Assembly (NCBI GenBank): GCA_051748565.1
Contig: JBNJHN010000019.1
Location: 1-33,676 of the forward strand
Source: SKPH01 sp051748565
GTDB taxonomy: Bacteria; Bacillota; Dethiobacteria; DTU022
DNA length: 33,676 nucleotides
Reading direction: 5' to 3'
Below are positions 17,189-26,313 of the stretch, piece after piece (the first letter of the stretch is position 1; each line of letters begins with the position of its first letter). The position numbers and the translations under genes were made by a program. Below the pieces are notes generated by a model. That model had not been told where the DNA came from, ran no database searches, and worked only from the letters and a program-made list of their open reading frames with translations.

Positions 17189-17824
17189 GTGAGATCGATT
17201 ACTGATCACCAGGAATCCCTTTTGGATTTAATCAATAATGATAAACCAGCCCGGATGCAGCAGGATAATGCTTTAGAACGATTGAAAGAATTGGAAAAAA
17301 CCTCCCTGGCCTGCACACTTTGCATTTTAAGAAGCGGTTGTCGCCAGGTGGTTTTCGGAACAGGCAATCCCCGCGCCCACCTGATGCTGGTCGGTGAAGG
17401 CCCTGGTGCTGATGAAGATCGCCTTGGTATTCCTTTTGTCGGCAGGGCCGGCAATCTGCTCGATCGAATTCTGGAAGCTGCAGGAATTAAACGCGAAGAA
17501 GTTTATATAACCAATGTAGTTAAATGCCGCCCTCCCGCCAACCGTCTTCCTTTTCAACCCGAAGTTGACTCTTGCCTGCCTTATCTAAGAAAGCAAATAG
17601 AGCTTATCAATCCCAAACTGGTCGTATGCCTCGGGGCTCTTGCTACGCGAACCTTAATTGATAAGAATGCTTCGATAACCCGCTCTCGGGGCCAGTGGTA
17701 TGAAAACGATGGCCGCCGCATGATTGCCACTTTTCATCCTGCCGCTTTACTGCGTGACCCTGGTAAAAAGAAATATGTTTGGGAAGATTTCAAAGAGATC
17801 ATTAAATATTATAAATTAAGCTAA
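17189..17824 (+). CDS. Uracil-DNA glycosylase, family 4 (iron-sulfur type)
   Basis: About 211 residues if read from the GTG at 17189. It removes uracil from DNA to start base-excision repair. Four cysteines suit the family [4Fe-4S] cluster: Cys42 and Cys45 (CTLC), the Cys of VVKCRPPAN and the Cys of DSCLPYL. Motif A is GEGPGADEDRLGIPFVG (phosphate/water-activating loop), and the C-terminal motif is HPAALLRDP. The start is uncertain: the GTG sits inside the ribosome site AAGGGGTGAG, so an ATT at 17198 or the ATG at 17255 may be used. It lies 12 bases after ddl and 19 bases before the response regulator. Confidence 0.93.
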   Translation: MRSITDHQESLLDLINNDKPARMQQDNALERLKELEKTSLACTLCILRSGCRQVVFGTGNPRAHLMLVGEGPGADEDRLGIPFVGRAGNLLDRILEAAGIKREEVYITNVVKCRPPANRLPFQPEVDSCLPYLRKQIELINPKLVVCLGALATRTLIDKNASITRSRGQWYENDGRRMIATFHPAALLRDPGKKKYVWEDFKEIIKYYKLS

Positions 17825-17843
17825 ATGGAGGAGGCTGCTGCTT

Positions 17844-18536
17844 GTGAGTAATGAGTTGGTCCTGGTTGTTGATGATGAAAAAACATTGGTTAAAGCGCTT
17901 GCATTTAACCTTGAAAAAGAAGGTTTCCGCGTTGAAACTGCTTATGACGGCGAAGAGGCTCTTGAAAAAGTATTTGAATTAAAGCCTGATATTGTTGTCC
18001 TTGATTTAATGTTGCCGGTAGTTGACGGTTTTGAAGTCTGCCGCAGAATCCGTAAAAAACTTGATGTGCCAATTATTATGCTAACTGCCCGCAGCGAAGA
18101 TATCGACAAGGTTTTAGGTCTTGAGCTTGGTGCGGATGATTACCTGACCAAACCTTTTAATTCAAGGGAACTGGTTGCCCGGATTAAGGCGATCTTAAGG
18201 AGAAGCATTATTCGTGATGAAGAATCGAAAAAGGTAATTCAGATCGGAAAACTGCAGGTTGATCTGCTTCAGCACAGAGTCCGTCTTGGCGAAAAGGAGA
18301 TAAGCCTGACTTCGAAAGAATTTGCCTTGCTCAGCTTTCTTGTAACCAATGCCGGCAATGTTTATTCCAGAGAACAGCTCCTTGAACATGTCTGGGGCTA
18401 TGATTACTATGGAGATGTTCGCACGGTAGATGTCCATATCAGGCACCTCAGAGAAAAAATTGAGCAAGACCCGGGCAACCCGGAGCTGATCATCACTGTT
18501 TGGGGCACAGGCTACAAATTCCGGGAGGATCTTTAA
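17844..18536 (+). CDS. OmpR/PhoB-family response regulator
   Basis: 230 residues from a GTG behind GGAGGAGG. The receiver domain (residues 1-115) has the acidic pair in VVDDEK, the phosphoacceptor Asp54 (VVLDLMLP), the Thr of MLTAR and the Lys of LTKPF. The winged-helix DNA-binding domain (about 130-228) ends RTVDVHIRHLREKIEQDP and GTGYKF. Its stop overlaps the kinase start by one base (TAATG), so the pair is co-translated. WalR, PhoP and MtrA belong to the same subfamily; the sequence alone does not say which regulon this one controls. Confidence 0.95.
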   Translation: MSNELVLVVDDEKTLVKALAFNLEKEGFRVETAYDGEEALEKVFELKPDIVVLDLMLPVVDGFEVCRRIRKKLDVPIIMLTARSEDIDKVLGLELGADDYLTKPFNSRELVARIKAILRRSIIRDEESKKVIQIGKLQVDLLQHRVRLGEKEISLTSKEFALLSFLVTNAGNVYSREQLLEHVWGYDYYGDVRTVDVHIRHLREKIEQDPGNPELIITVWGTGYKFREDL

Positions 18537-19948
18537 TGATTCGGTTTTACAGCATCCGTTTTCGTCTGACAGCCACATTCCTGGCAATTATTCTGGCGGT
18601 AATGATTATAATCAGTTTTTTTCTATTCAACACCCTGGAACTTTACTACATGAATAATCTCGAGGAAAGTTTGGAGCGGTCAGGGCTTCTCGCTTCTGAA
18701 TTTGTGGCCGGGCACTTGCGTGGGCAGGTGGACTCAGTCCGTCTTAGCACACTGGCTGAGAATATGAGCCGTCAAGCACAGGCCAGAGTTATTTTTACTG
18801 ATCAGCAGGGGATTGTAGTCGGCGATTCCATGCGTATTGGGGGGCTTCTAAACCAAACACTTGAAAATGAACTGGTCAAAAATGCCCTTGAAGGGAATGT
18901 TAACAGTAGCTTAGGCTACAGTGAGAGTATTCAGCACCAGGTAATCTATATGGCTGTGCCGGTCGAAGAGGCAGACAATACAGTAACCGGTGTGGTCTTT
19001 CTTTCGACTTCCCTGGAAGATGTTGACCGGACCCTTGATGACATCCGCCGGTTTCTCTTTTTAGCCACAATTCTTGCGATGGCTGTAGTTGGAGGTGGAT
19101 CGGTGGCATTGGCCCGCCGTTTTACCGGACCCCTGGAAGGGCTAACGGAGGCAACAAGAAAAATGGCCGAAGGCAAGCTTGATCAACAAATTGACTTTTC
19201 CTCAGGCGATGAAATTGGCCGACTGGCGGAGCAGTTCAACATTATGGCTAGACGACTGAATTATTATACCAGCAACCTTAAAAAATTTGCTGCTGATGTA
19301 GCTCATGAAGTACGTACTCCCCTGACAACGATGAGTCTTTTAACTAAAGCCCTCAAAGAGCATGAAATGGAACCTGAACAACAAAAAGAGTTTATTGAAG
19401 ACCTGGACAGTGAACTCGATCGTTTAACTGCCCTGGTCAGCGATCTCCTGGAATTATCAAAACTGGAAAAAAACGATATTCAACTTGAGGGCATTATGCT
19501 CGATCGTTTACTACGGGATGTAATTGGTGAGTACCAGTACCGCTTCGCCCGGGCCGGTTTGGATTTAATAGATAATATTTCGGGGCAAGCAGTAAAAATT
19601 AAAGGAGCTCCGCTGCAGTTGCGACAGGTTATCAGCAATCTGCTCGATAATGCTATGAACTATACTTCAGCAGGGGGCACAGTTACTGTAACTCTTTTCC
19701 TTGAAGAAACAAAAGCAATTACAAAGATTGAAGATACCGGCTGCGGGATTCCCGAAGAAGATTTAAACTATATCTTCGAACGATTTTTCCGCGTTGACAG
19801 GGCACGTTCCCGTGAAGGAGGGGGAACAGGATTGGGGCTGTCAATTGTAAGTGAAATAATCGACAAGCACGGCGGCAAGGTCTGGGTTGAAAGTGAGGAA
19901 GGTGTGGGTAGCACTTTTTATTTTTCAGTGCCGCTGGTACAAGAATAG
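18536..19948 (+). CDS. Membrane sensor histidine kinase (HAMP, HisKA, HATPase)
   Basis: 470 residues from the ATG at 18536 (GGGAGGAT upstream). It has a transmembrane helix at about 8-31, an extracytoplasmic sensor domain of roughly 130 residues, a second helix near 164-185, HAMP to about 240, the dimerisation/phosphoacceptor motif DVAHEVRTPLTT with His257, and an ATPase domain with N box LRQVISNLLDNAMNYT, DTGCGIPEEDL and GGGTGLGLSIV. No PAS domain is evident between HAMP and HisKA, unlike WalK. It should phosphorylate the regulator encoded immediately upstream. The downstream GerMN/propeller protein may modulate its outer sensor domain, by analogy with MtrB-LpqB. Confidence 0.95.
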   Translation: MIRFYSIRFRLTATFLAIILAVMIIISFFLFNTLELYYMNNLEESLERSGLLASEFVAGHLRGQVDSVRLSTLAENMSRQAQARVIFTDQQGIVVGDSMRIGGLLNQTLENELVKNALEGNVNSSLGYSESIQHQVIYMAVPVEEADNTVTGVVFLSTSLEDVDRTLDDIRRFLFLATILAMAVVGGGSVALARRFTGPLEGLTEATRKMAEGKLDQQIDFSSGDEIGRLAEQFNIMARRLNYYTSNLKKFAADVAHEVRTPLTTMSLLTKALKEHEMEPEQQKEFIEDLDSELDRLTALVSDLLELSKLEKNDIQLEGIMLDRLLRDVIGEYQYRFARAGLDLIDNISGQAVKIKGAPLQLRQVISNLLDNAMNYTSAGGTVTVTLFLEETKAITKIEDTGCGIPEEDLNYIFERFFRVDRARSREGGGTGLGLSIVSEIIDKHGGKVWVESEEGVGSTFYFSVPLVQE

Positions 19949-20006
19949 AAATGTTATAAGAATTTAATACTTTTTAAGATTACTTCAAAGCATATATATT
20001 TGATTA

Positions 20007-20015
20007 TGATAAAAT
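20007..20015 (+). promoter_or_regulatory. Candidate extended -10 promoter for the GerMN/propeller gene
   Basis: TGATAAAAT lies 38 bases before the start codon in an AT-rich 104-base gap after the kinase gene. The -35 is unclear. If used, it would let the propeller/GerMN protein be made separately from the two-component pair. Confidence 0.3.
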
Positions 20016-20052
20016 AGCTTCACTGTAGTTTTTAGCTTTGAGGAGTTTGCAG

Positions 20053-22104
20053 ATGAGACGAATACAACCTTTTCATTATATAGTTATTTTGGCCGGCCTA
20101 TTTATCCTGACCGGTTTAATACTTTTTTCCCTGCAGCTTCTACCTTCCATGGATACCGCCGATACTCTCAGCATAGATCCAGTGGCCGGGGATCAGGACA
20201 ACGCTATTTATGATCTATGGTTCTCCAGTGCCGAAGTATACGATCTAAGTATTGATCATGGCCTGAACAGTATCTTGCTCAGCGCGGATAACAATGCGGT
20301 GACCCTCCTTAACCGGGAGCGTAAGCTGCTCTGGGAAAAAGTTTTTACGACTGCACCGCAGCAGGCTAAGATATCGTCCTGCGGTAATTATGCAATCATT
20401 GGGACTACCGGGGGTAGAGTCTTTTTTACGACCATAGATCAACAGTATTGGTGGGACCACGAAGGTAGCCCTGTTGATTTGCTTGCTGTTTCTCCCAATG
20501 CTTCCTGGATAGCTGTTGCCCGCTCAAAACCTGATCAGGATTTGTATCACCTTGATTTCTTTGATAAGGAAGGCACTTTAAAATGGAGTATTGAAACCGG
20601 ACCGATTATGAATCTATATCTAACCAGTGAATACCTGGAACAGGCTAATATTTACTATACGTCTTATAAAAACGAGCAACCTGTGATTACTGCAGTAAAC
20701 CTTGAGGGTGAGGAACTGTGGTCTTATGAAGGCCAGGTTTTGGCTGCTGTATCTAAACATGGCAGTCGTCTTGCCGTTCTGGAAGATAACAGGATCATTG
20801 TATATGATTCGCTTGGTTATGCTTTGTGGGCTACAACCCTGCCTTTTGAAGCCAACTCTGTCGTTTTTAACCCTCAGAATTACAATCGGATTCTTGTATA
20901 TGGCAGCAGGGAAGGTTCTGGAGAAAACTTTTACTACTTTGATCTGGCAGAAGATTTGCTTTGGATGAGGCGTGTTGCCGATGGTTCACTATTTTCGTTT
21001 ACCGCGGACGGGCAGTATATTGTTACAAGCTCATGGCGCCATTACAAGGAAGACTTTACGCAAATGTTTTTACTTGACCGTGATGGAGTTGAACTTAACA
21101 GCTGGGAGGTGGCCATGCGGGTTGAGCGTTTAAATATTTCGGGCCACCCTTACCTTGCAGTTGTATGTTCAGAAGACAGCTATATCGATATGATTGATTT
21201 AAGGCCTTTGTTTAATGAAGGAAATGGCAATGGCATTCGGGAGGCCCAGCTCTATAACCCCGTTACAACTGGTTTTAGGCCTGATGAAACCAGGATAACA
21301 CTTTACTTTGCTGATGAAAATGCAAATATGATTCCGGTAACACGTTCGATCAGTTTAACTGATGATCCACTTCAAGCTGTCCTGGAAGAACTGGTTCGGG
21401 GACCGGCTCGCGGCAGTTCCTTGTATAGGACGATTCCCGATAAGGATTTCTCTATTGAAACAATCTTTAACCCGGCAGATGGCAGCCTGGTTATAGACCT
21501 GTCACCGGAACTAGGTAATATGGGTGGTTTTGTTAAGAGCAAAACTGCTTTTGAGTCTTTGATAATGACAGTAAGCGCGTTTAATGAAGTAAAAGAAATA
21601 TATCTTAATGTGGGAAATGAGTTGATCGAAACTTTTGGTGAGGGAATACTGCTCGAGCAGCCTCTTGCACCTCACCGGTGGAAGAAACCGGTTTATATTC
21701 CCGTAATGAGTGGAAATCGCTACTATTTGCTGGTTCGGGAAGGTGCAGATGAAACAACAGAAGATGTCGGCCTGCAGGACCTGGTCGGGAAAACATTGCT
21801 GGTTGCCCGGGCTTTGCCATTTGTTCCTGCAGATTTGGAGCTAATTAGAGTTCATCAAACAGCAGGGCAGGTCCAAATCAACCTGAATGGTTCTCTGCGG
21901 GCAATTTTCCCGGAGGATCCGACTGAAAAAGAACGGATGCAGGCAGCACTTGTACTTGATGCTTTATTCATGACTGTATTTGGTAACAGCCGTTCTCAGC
22001 GGGTCGAAATAATGATTAATGGACAGCCCTGGAACTCTCCGGCTGGTTATCCCTCCACCAGCCGCTTCTTCCGTCAGCCCTACTTTATTAACCCTGAACA
22101 GTGA
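20053..22104 (+). CDS. Membrane-anchored beta-propeller protein with GerMN domains (LpqB-like architecture)
   Basis: 683 residues from the ATG at 20053, seven bases after AGGAG. One uncleaved-looking hydrophobic segment at about 9-30 (no lipobox cysteine) anchors it, leaving the rest outside. Residues ~60-390 look like a WD/PQQ-type beta-propeller: repeated strands such as LLWEKVF, TLKWSIET, ELWSYEG and LLWMRRV recur at roughly regular spacing. A GerMN domain follows (TRITLYFADENANMIPVTRS through LVIDLSP), and a second, more divergent GerMN-like unit fills the C-terminus (YYLLVREG to EIMINGQPW). GerMN domains occur in spore-germination GerM and in actinobacterial LpqB. It directly follows a two-component pair, as LpqB follows MtrAB. 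Ligand unknown. Confidence 0.8.
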   Translation: MRRIQPFHYIVILAGLFILTGLILFSLQLLPSMDTADTLSIDPVAGDQDNAIYDLWFSSAEVYDLSIDHGLNSILLSADNNAVTLLNRERKLLWEKVFTTAPQQAKISSCGNYAIIGTTGGRVFFTTIDQQYWWDHEGSPVDLLAVSPNASWIAVARSKPDQDLYHLDFFDKEGTLKWSIETGPIMNLYLTSEYLEQANIYYTSYKNEQPVITAVNLEGEELWSYEGQVLAAVSKHGSRLAVLEDNRIIVYDSLGYALWATTLPFEANSVVFNPQNYNRILVYGSREGSGENFYYFDLAEDLLWMRRVADGSLFSFTADGQYIVTSSWRHYKEDFTQMFLLDRDGVELNSWEVAMRVERLNISGHPYLAVVCSEDSYIDMIDLRPLFNEGNGNGIREAQLYNPVTTGFRPDETRITLYFADENANMIPVTRSISLTDDPLQAVLEELVRGPARGSSLYRTIPDKDFSIETIFNPADGSLVIDLSPELGNMGGFVKSKTAFESLIMTVSAFNEVKEIYLNVGNELIETFGEGILLEQPLAPHRWKKPVYIPVMSGNRYYLLVREGADETTEDVGLQDLVGKTLLVARALPFVPADLELIRVHQTAGQVQINLNGSLRAIFPEDPTEKERMQAALVLDALFMTVFGNSRSQRVEIMINGQPWNSPAGYPSTSRFFRQPYFINPEQ

Positions 22105-22115
22105 TAATTTGCCAT

Positions 22116-22144
22116 TTGATAATTACCTTGCTTTAGTCTAAAAT
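22116..22144 (+). promoter_or_regulatory. Candidate sigma-A promoter for argS
   Basis: TTGATA (22116-22121) and TAAAAT (22139-22144) are spaced by 17 bases, 28 bases ahead of the argS start. This matches both hexamers at five of six positions. Confidence 0.65.
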
Positions 22145-22172
22145 AAGTGAAAAAGTGCCAAGGAGATAATTT

Positions 22173-23882
22173 ATGCAAAAATTTAAAGAAGAGGTAGGCA
22201 AAGTTCTTGCCCCCCTTGTTTCGCTTGAGCCTGCGGAAGTAATGAAGCTACTGGAAGTTCCTCCGGAAACATCTTACGGTGACCTTGCTTTTCCCTGTTT
22301 TGTCCTGTCTAAAAAAAGAAAAAAAGCTCCCCAGCTTATTGCAAAAGATCTTGGTGAAGAACTAGCCGCTAAAAAAAGACTCTTATGGGAAAAAGCAGTT
22401 CCCCGGGGCCCCTACCTTAATTTTTATATTGCTCCCGGTCCTTTCGGTCGTGAAGTGCTCAGTCAGATCCGGGAGTGCGGAGTAAAATATGGCCATTCCA
22501 ACCTGGGTAAACGAGGAAATGTGCCAATCGATTATTCTTCACCGAATATTGCCAAGCCTTTTGGCGTGGGGCACATCCGCTCCACTGTTATCGGTCACTC
22601 TTTATATCTGATTTATAAGGCCCTGGGATATAACAGCATCGGGGTTAACCACCTTGGTGATTGGGGTACTCAATTCGGAAAGCTGATTGTGGCTTATAAA
22701 AAATGGGGTGAAGATAGCAAACTGGAATCAGATCCTGTCAATTATCTGTACCGCCTCTACGTTCAGTTTCACCAGCGGGTTGAGGAAGATCCTGAACTTG
22801 ATGATGAAGCACGTTACTGGTTCAGAAAACTGGAAGAAGGTAACGAAGAAGCTGTTGACTACTGGAATCGTTTTCGTCAACTCAGTCTTGATAATTATGA
22901 GCTGATCTATAATCTTCTGGGAATTGAATTTGAATACTATCATGGCGAGAGCCATTATAACCAGATGCTCGATAGAGTGATCAAGCTTGTTCAGGAAAAG
23001 AATATTGCCAGGGAGAGCGAAGGGGCTCTGATGATTGATCTCGAACCACACGGTCTTCCGTCTGTTATGCTGCGCAAGAAAGACGGTGCTACTTTGTATA
23101 TTACCCGGGATCTTGCCGCTGCTATATATCGCTACGAAACCTTTAACTTTGTCCGGTCTCTTTACGTTGTTGGTGCTGAACAGACTCTGCATTTTCAACA
23201 ACTTTTTAAAGTGCTCGAGCTGCTGGGGTTTGAATGGGCTTCCAACTGTGTCCATGTGCCGTTCGGCCTGATTCGTTTCAAAGATGAACGTATGTCAACC
23301 CGCGCGGGTAAAATAATCCTTCTTGAAGAAGTTTTGCAGCGTTCGATCGATATGGCCCGAAAGATAATTGAGGAGAAAAACCCCGATTTGGAAGATAAAG
23401 AAGGTGCCTCCAAAGCAGTTGGCCTTGGTGCGGTTCGCTTCGGCGACTTAAGTAACGACCGGATTAAAAATATAGAATTTGATTGGGAAAAAGCACTCGA
23501 TTTTTCAGGCGAAACTGCCGCTTACATTCAATATGCTCATGCCCGTATTTGCAGCATTTTACGAAAGGCCGGGAAAGAATATGCAAAATGGGATGACAAG
23601 GCTGTCTCTGTTTTGACAACTAATGAAGAAGTAACCCTGGTTAAAACCCTTGCTTTGCTGCCTGATAAAATAATAGCATCAGCGGAAAATTACCGCCCTT
23701 CCATACTGGCCCGTTACCTGATTGATGTAGCCCGTGAATTCAACCGCTTTTACCATAACTGCCCCGTTCTCGGCAGTGAAGCTGAATTAAAACATGGAAG
23801 GCTGCTTTTGATAAGTTCAGCTAGGCAGGTTATTGCCAATGGGCTTGAGCTGTTAGGGATTGCTGCTCCGGAAGAAATGTGA
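22173..23882 (+). CDS. argS: Arginyl-tRNA synthetase
   Basis: 569 residues, ATG behind AAGGAGAT. It charges tRNA-Arg with arginine. The N-terminal additional domain (residues 1-100) is followed by the class I core: the HIGH-type signature in SPNIAKPFGVGHIRST, and the KMSKS-equivalent FKDERMSTRAGKIILLEE. The DALR anticodon-binding domain closes the protein (ETAAYIQYAHARICSILRK and beyond). All expected parts are present at normal length. It is followed after 76 bases by serS in the same direction. Confidence 0.96.
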   Translation: MQKFKEEVGKVLAPLVSLEPAEVMKLLEVPPETSYGDLAFPCFVLSKKRKKAPQLIAKDLGEELAAKKRLLWEKAVPRGPYLNFYIAPGPFGREVLSQIRECGVKYGHSNLGKRGNVPIDYSSPNIAKPFGVGHIRSTVIGHSLYLIYKALGYNSIGVNHLGDWGTQFGKLIVAYKKWGEDSKLESDPVNYLYRLYVQFHQRVEEDPELDDEARYWFRKLEEGNEEAVDYWNRFRQLSLDNYELIYNLLGIEFEYYHGESHYNQMLDRVIKLVQEKNIARESEGALMIDLEPHGLPSVMLRKKDGATLYITRDLAAAIYRYETFNFVRSLYVVGAEQTLHFQQLFKVLELLGFEWASNCVHVPFGLIRFKDERMSTRAGKIILLEEVLQRSIDMARKIIEEKNPDLEDKEGASKAVGLGAVRFGDLSNDRIKNIEFDWEKALDFSGETAAYIQYAHARICSILRKAGKEYAKWDDKAVSVLTTNEEVTLVKTLALLPDKIIASAENYRPSILARYLIDVAREFNRFYHNCPVLGSEAELKHGRLLLISSARQVIANGLELLGIAAPEEM

Positions 23883-23958
23883 TAATAGCAGGGCTGGATA
23901 GAGTTTACAGCAGGTATTCAACCTTAACCTTCGATTTACAGTTCAGGGGGAGTTATAA

Positions 23959-25236
23959 ATGTTAGATTTAAAATTCGTCAGAGAGAATCCCGCAGTAGTC
24001 CGCCGGGCCATGGAGCTTAAAGGTGAAGAAAGTGATCTTGACGGCCTATTGTCCAGAGATAAAGAGCGTCGTGATCTACTGAGAGAAGTAGAAGAACTGA
24101 AGCAGACGCGTAACCGTGTATCGAAGGAAATTGGCAGGGCAGGTAGTGACAACCATGCTGCACAGCAGAAAAAAGAAGAAATGCGGAAAGTTTCATCAAC
24201 AATCAAAACATTGGATGAAAAGCTGCGCCTGGTTGATGCCGAAATGGAAACCCTTTTGCTCAGCCTGCCCAATATTCCAGACAAAGTTGTACCGCAGGGC
24301 AAAGATGAATCGGATAATGTGGAAGTGCGTTCCTGTGGTGAACCGCTACAGTTTGCATTTGAGCCGCTTGCCCATTGGGAAATTGGTGTCACCCTCGATA
24401 TCCTGGATTTTCACCGTGCAGGGAAAATCTCCGGCAGCCGCTTTGTAGTTTATCATGGGGCCGGGGCGAAACTTGAGCGTGCTCTTATATCTTTCATGCT
24501 TGACCTTCATACCAACGAACATGGTTACCGTGAGGTATTCCCTCCCTTCCTGGTCAATGCAGCCAGTATGACCGGAACCGGTCAGCTTCCCAAGTTCGCT
24601 GAAGATGCTTTCAGAATTGAAGGTGCCGATCTATACTTGGTTCCTACTGCTGAAGTGCCAGTAACTAACCTGCACCGCGACGAAATTTTAGACGCTGAAC
24701 AACTTCCAATATATTATGCGGCCTATACTGCCTGTTTCCGGGCAGAGGCCGGAGCCCACGGGCGTGACACCCGGGGTCTAATCCGCCAACACCAGTTTAA
24801 TAAGGTTGAGCTTGTCAAGTTTGTCCGGCCCGAAGACTCTGACGAAGAATTGGAAAAATTGACCAGAGATGCTGAACATGTATTACAGCTGCTCAAGCTG
24901 CCATACCGGGTAATGTTAATGTGTTCAGGAGATCTTGGTTTTGCACCTGCAAAAAAATATGACCTGGAAGTCTGGCTGCCTGCAGCGGATACCTACCGTG
25001 AAATTTCTTCCTGCAGTAATTTTACTGACTTCCAGGCCCGCCGTGCCGGGATTCGCTTCCGTCCTGAAGAAGGGAAAAAAGCACAGTTTGTGCACACCTT
25101 GAATGGTTCAGGGCTGGCTGTAGGGCGCACCGTTGCAGCTATTCTGGAAAATTACCAGCAGGAAGACGGCAGCGTAATCATCCCCGAAGTGCTGAGACCC
25201 TACTTCAACGGGCAGGAAAAGATTACCGCCTTATAA
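23959..25236 (+). CDS. serS: Seryl-tRNA synthetase
   Basis: 425 residues, ATG after GGGGGAG. Residues ~25-105 form the long antiparallel coiled-coil arm, rich in Glu/Lys/Arg, that grips the long variable arm of tRNA-Ser. The class II catalytic domain shows TGTGQLPKFAEDAF, motif 2 ACFRAEAGAHGRDTRGLIRQ with HQFNKVE, and motif 3 LNGSGLAVGRTVAAILENYQ; EISSCSNFTDFQARR is also typical. Its tRNA-Ser substrates (UGA and GCU) are encoded about 4 kb downstream. This is the last clear core gene before AT-rich accessory DNA. Confidence 0.97.
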   Translation: MLDLKFVRENPAVVRRAMELKGEESDLDGLLSRDKERRDLLREVEELKQTRNRVSKEIGRAGSDNHAAQQKKEEMRKVSSTIKTLDEKLRLVDAEMETLLLSLPNIPDKVVPQGKDESDNVEVRSCGEPLQFAFEPLAHWEIGVTLDILDFHRAGKISGSRFVVYHGAGAKLERALISFMLDLHTNEHGYREVFPPFLVNAASMTGTGQLPKFAEDAFRIEGADLYLVPTAEVPVTNLHRDEILDAEQLPIYYAAYTACFRAEAGAHGRDTRGLIRQHQFNKVELVKFVRPEDSDEELEKLTRDAEHVLQLLKLPYRVMLMCSGDLGFAPAKKYDLEVWLPAADTYREISSCSNFTDFQARRAGIRFRPEEGKKAQFVHTLNGSGLAVGRTVAAILENYQQEDGSVIIPEVLRPYFNGQEKITAL

Positions 25237-25237
25237 G

Positions 25238-25486
25238 GTGACAGTTGAAATCAATTCCGGCTTATTGGAAGTATTCAAATCAAACCTAATGGGGCCTAGA
25301 GGAAACAAATTATCCATACAGGAAAATATATCCTGCAAAGTTAAAAACATTGAAGAAAAAGATAGTCAAGTATCTGCCTGTGTACACTCACAAAATTCGA
25401 ATGGGGAAAGTAAAAATGGTAAGCAAACAAGATCTGACTTATTGTTAGAATTTACTTTAATTTGTCTGCATGGGAGATATTTTTAA
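25238..25486 (+). CDS. Possible small hypothetical protein
   Basis: An 82-codon reading frame opens with GTG one base after the serS stop and ends so that its TAA overlaps the next ATG (TAATG). Those junctions hint at a translationally coupled small gene. Against it, there is no ribosome site before the GTG, and the protein (two isolated cysteines, no recognisable motif) resembles nothing I know. It could equally be untranslated spacer. Confidence 0.25.
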   Translation: MTVEINSGLLEVFKSNLMGPRGNKLSIQENISCKVKNIEEKDSQVSACVHSQNSNGESKNGKQTRSDLLLEFTLICLHGRYF

Positions 25487-25719
25487 TGTATTCCAATGAA
25501 AATAATGATGAGAAAGCCAATTTAAACAATCATCAGCAATCAAAAGAAAGAGCTAATATTATATATAGCTGTGCCGGTCCCAGGCTCGTTCCTGAAGAAG
25601 GCATAGAAGAAAGTAATTTAATTATTGACCACTGGGGAAAAACATGCCTGGTTTGTGGGGAAAAGATAAAGTTTAAAGAACTAAGGTGCAAAAAATGCAA
25701 CTCATTAAACTGCATTTAA
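25486..25719 (+). CDS. Small cysteine-rich protein, possible zinc ribbon
   Basis: 77 residues from an ATG with GGGAGAT nine to ten bases upstream. The N-terminal half is rich in Asn, Glu and Lys and looks disordered. The C-terminal half holds two CxxC pairs, Cys54/Cys57 (CLVC) and Cys68/Cys71 (CKKC), plus Cys76, the usual spacing of a small zinc ribbon; Cys29 stands apart. No family is recognised. It lies in the AT-rich stretch just after serS and converges on a stress-protein gene. Confidence 0.5.
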   Translation: MYSNENNDEKANLNNHQQSKERANIIYSCAGPRLVPEEGIEESNLIIDHWGKTCLVCGEKIKFKELRCKKCNSLNCI

Positions 25720-25748
25720 ATCAGACGCCATTAACAAGAATTATATTG

Positions 25749-26210
25749 TCACTTCACTATAACGACACTGCAATCTTTCGCTTCCTGCACTATGGCATTA
25801 CTTACACTGCCAAGGAATAATTTTTTTAAACCACCCAATCCTCTGCTGCCAATAATGATCATGTCGAAACCTTCCCTGGAAGCGACATTTAGGATGTTGC
25901 GGGAGGGGTGTCCTTTTTTTAAGATTGTTCTTGCCTTAATGTTTTTTTCTTCAAATATTTTCAAGGCTTCTTCTAGGATCTTTTTTCTTTCCTCTTGGTC
26001 CTCTTTCTTCAGCTTGCTAAGATTCCCGCCGTCCATAACTGTAAAAGAAAAGCCTTCGCCACTTCGTGCGTAAGAGGAAAGATCCAATTTGCCTTCATCA
26101 ACGTGAATTATGGCCACTTCTTCAACATGAGGTCCTTCGGCAATTAAAGAAGCTTTTTCTACAGCTTTTTGACAATACTTTGATCCGTCGGTACAAACTA
26201 AAATTTTCAT
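25749..26210 (-). CDS. Universal stress protein (UspA family), copy 1
   Basis: 153 residues; ATG with GGGAGC upstream. A single Usp domain starts MKILVCTDGS and ends with the ATP-binding pattern G-2x-G-9x-G(S): IGSRGLGGLKKLFLGSVSNA. The glycine pattern is complete, so this should be an ATP-binding Usp. Members help survival under starvation or oxidative stress, by mechanisms that are poorly understood. A clear paralogue with the same start and end lies at 28242-28700. The gene faces the small zinc-ribbon gene and follows the GYD gene on the same strand. Confidence 0.92.
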   Translation of the reverse strand: MKILVCTDGSKYCQKAVEKASLIAEGPHVEEVAIIHVDEGKLDLSSYARSGEGFSFTVMDGGNLSKLKKEDQEERKKILEEALKIFEEKNIKARTILKKGHPSRNILNVASREGFDMIIIGSRGLGGLKKLFLGSVSNAIVQEAKDCSVVIVK

Positions 26211-26313
26211 TTAAGCTGCTCCCTTTTTGATAATTAATAATTAGTGTGTAACCTTGCAAATTATTATACCATGTAGTTAGCTGCTGCGATTATATATTAC
26301 TGAACCTTTTGAG

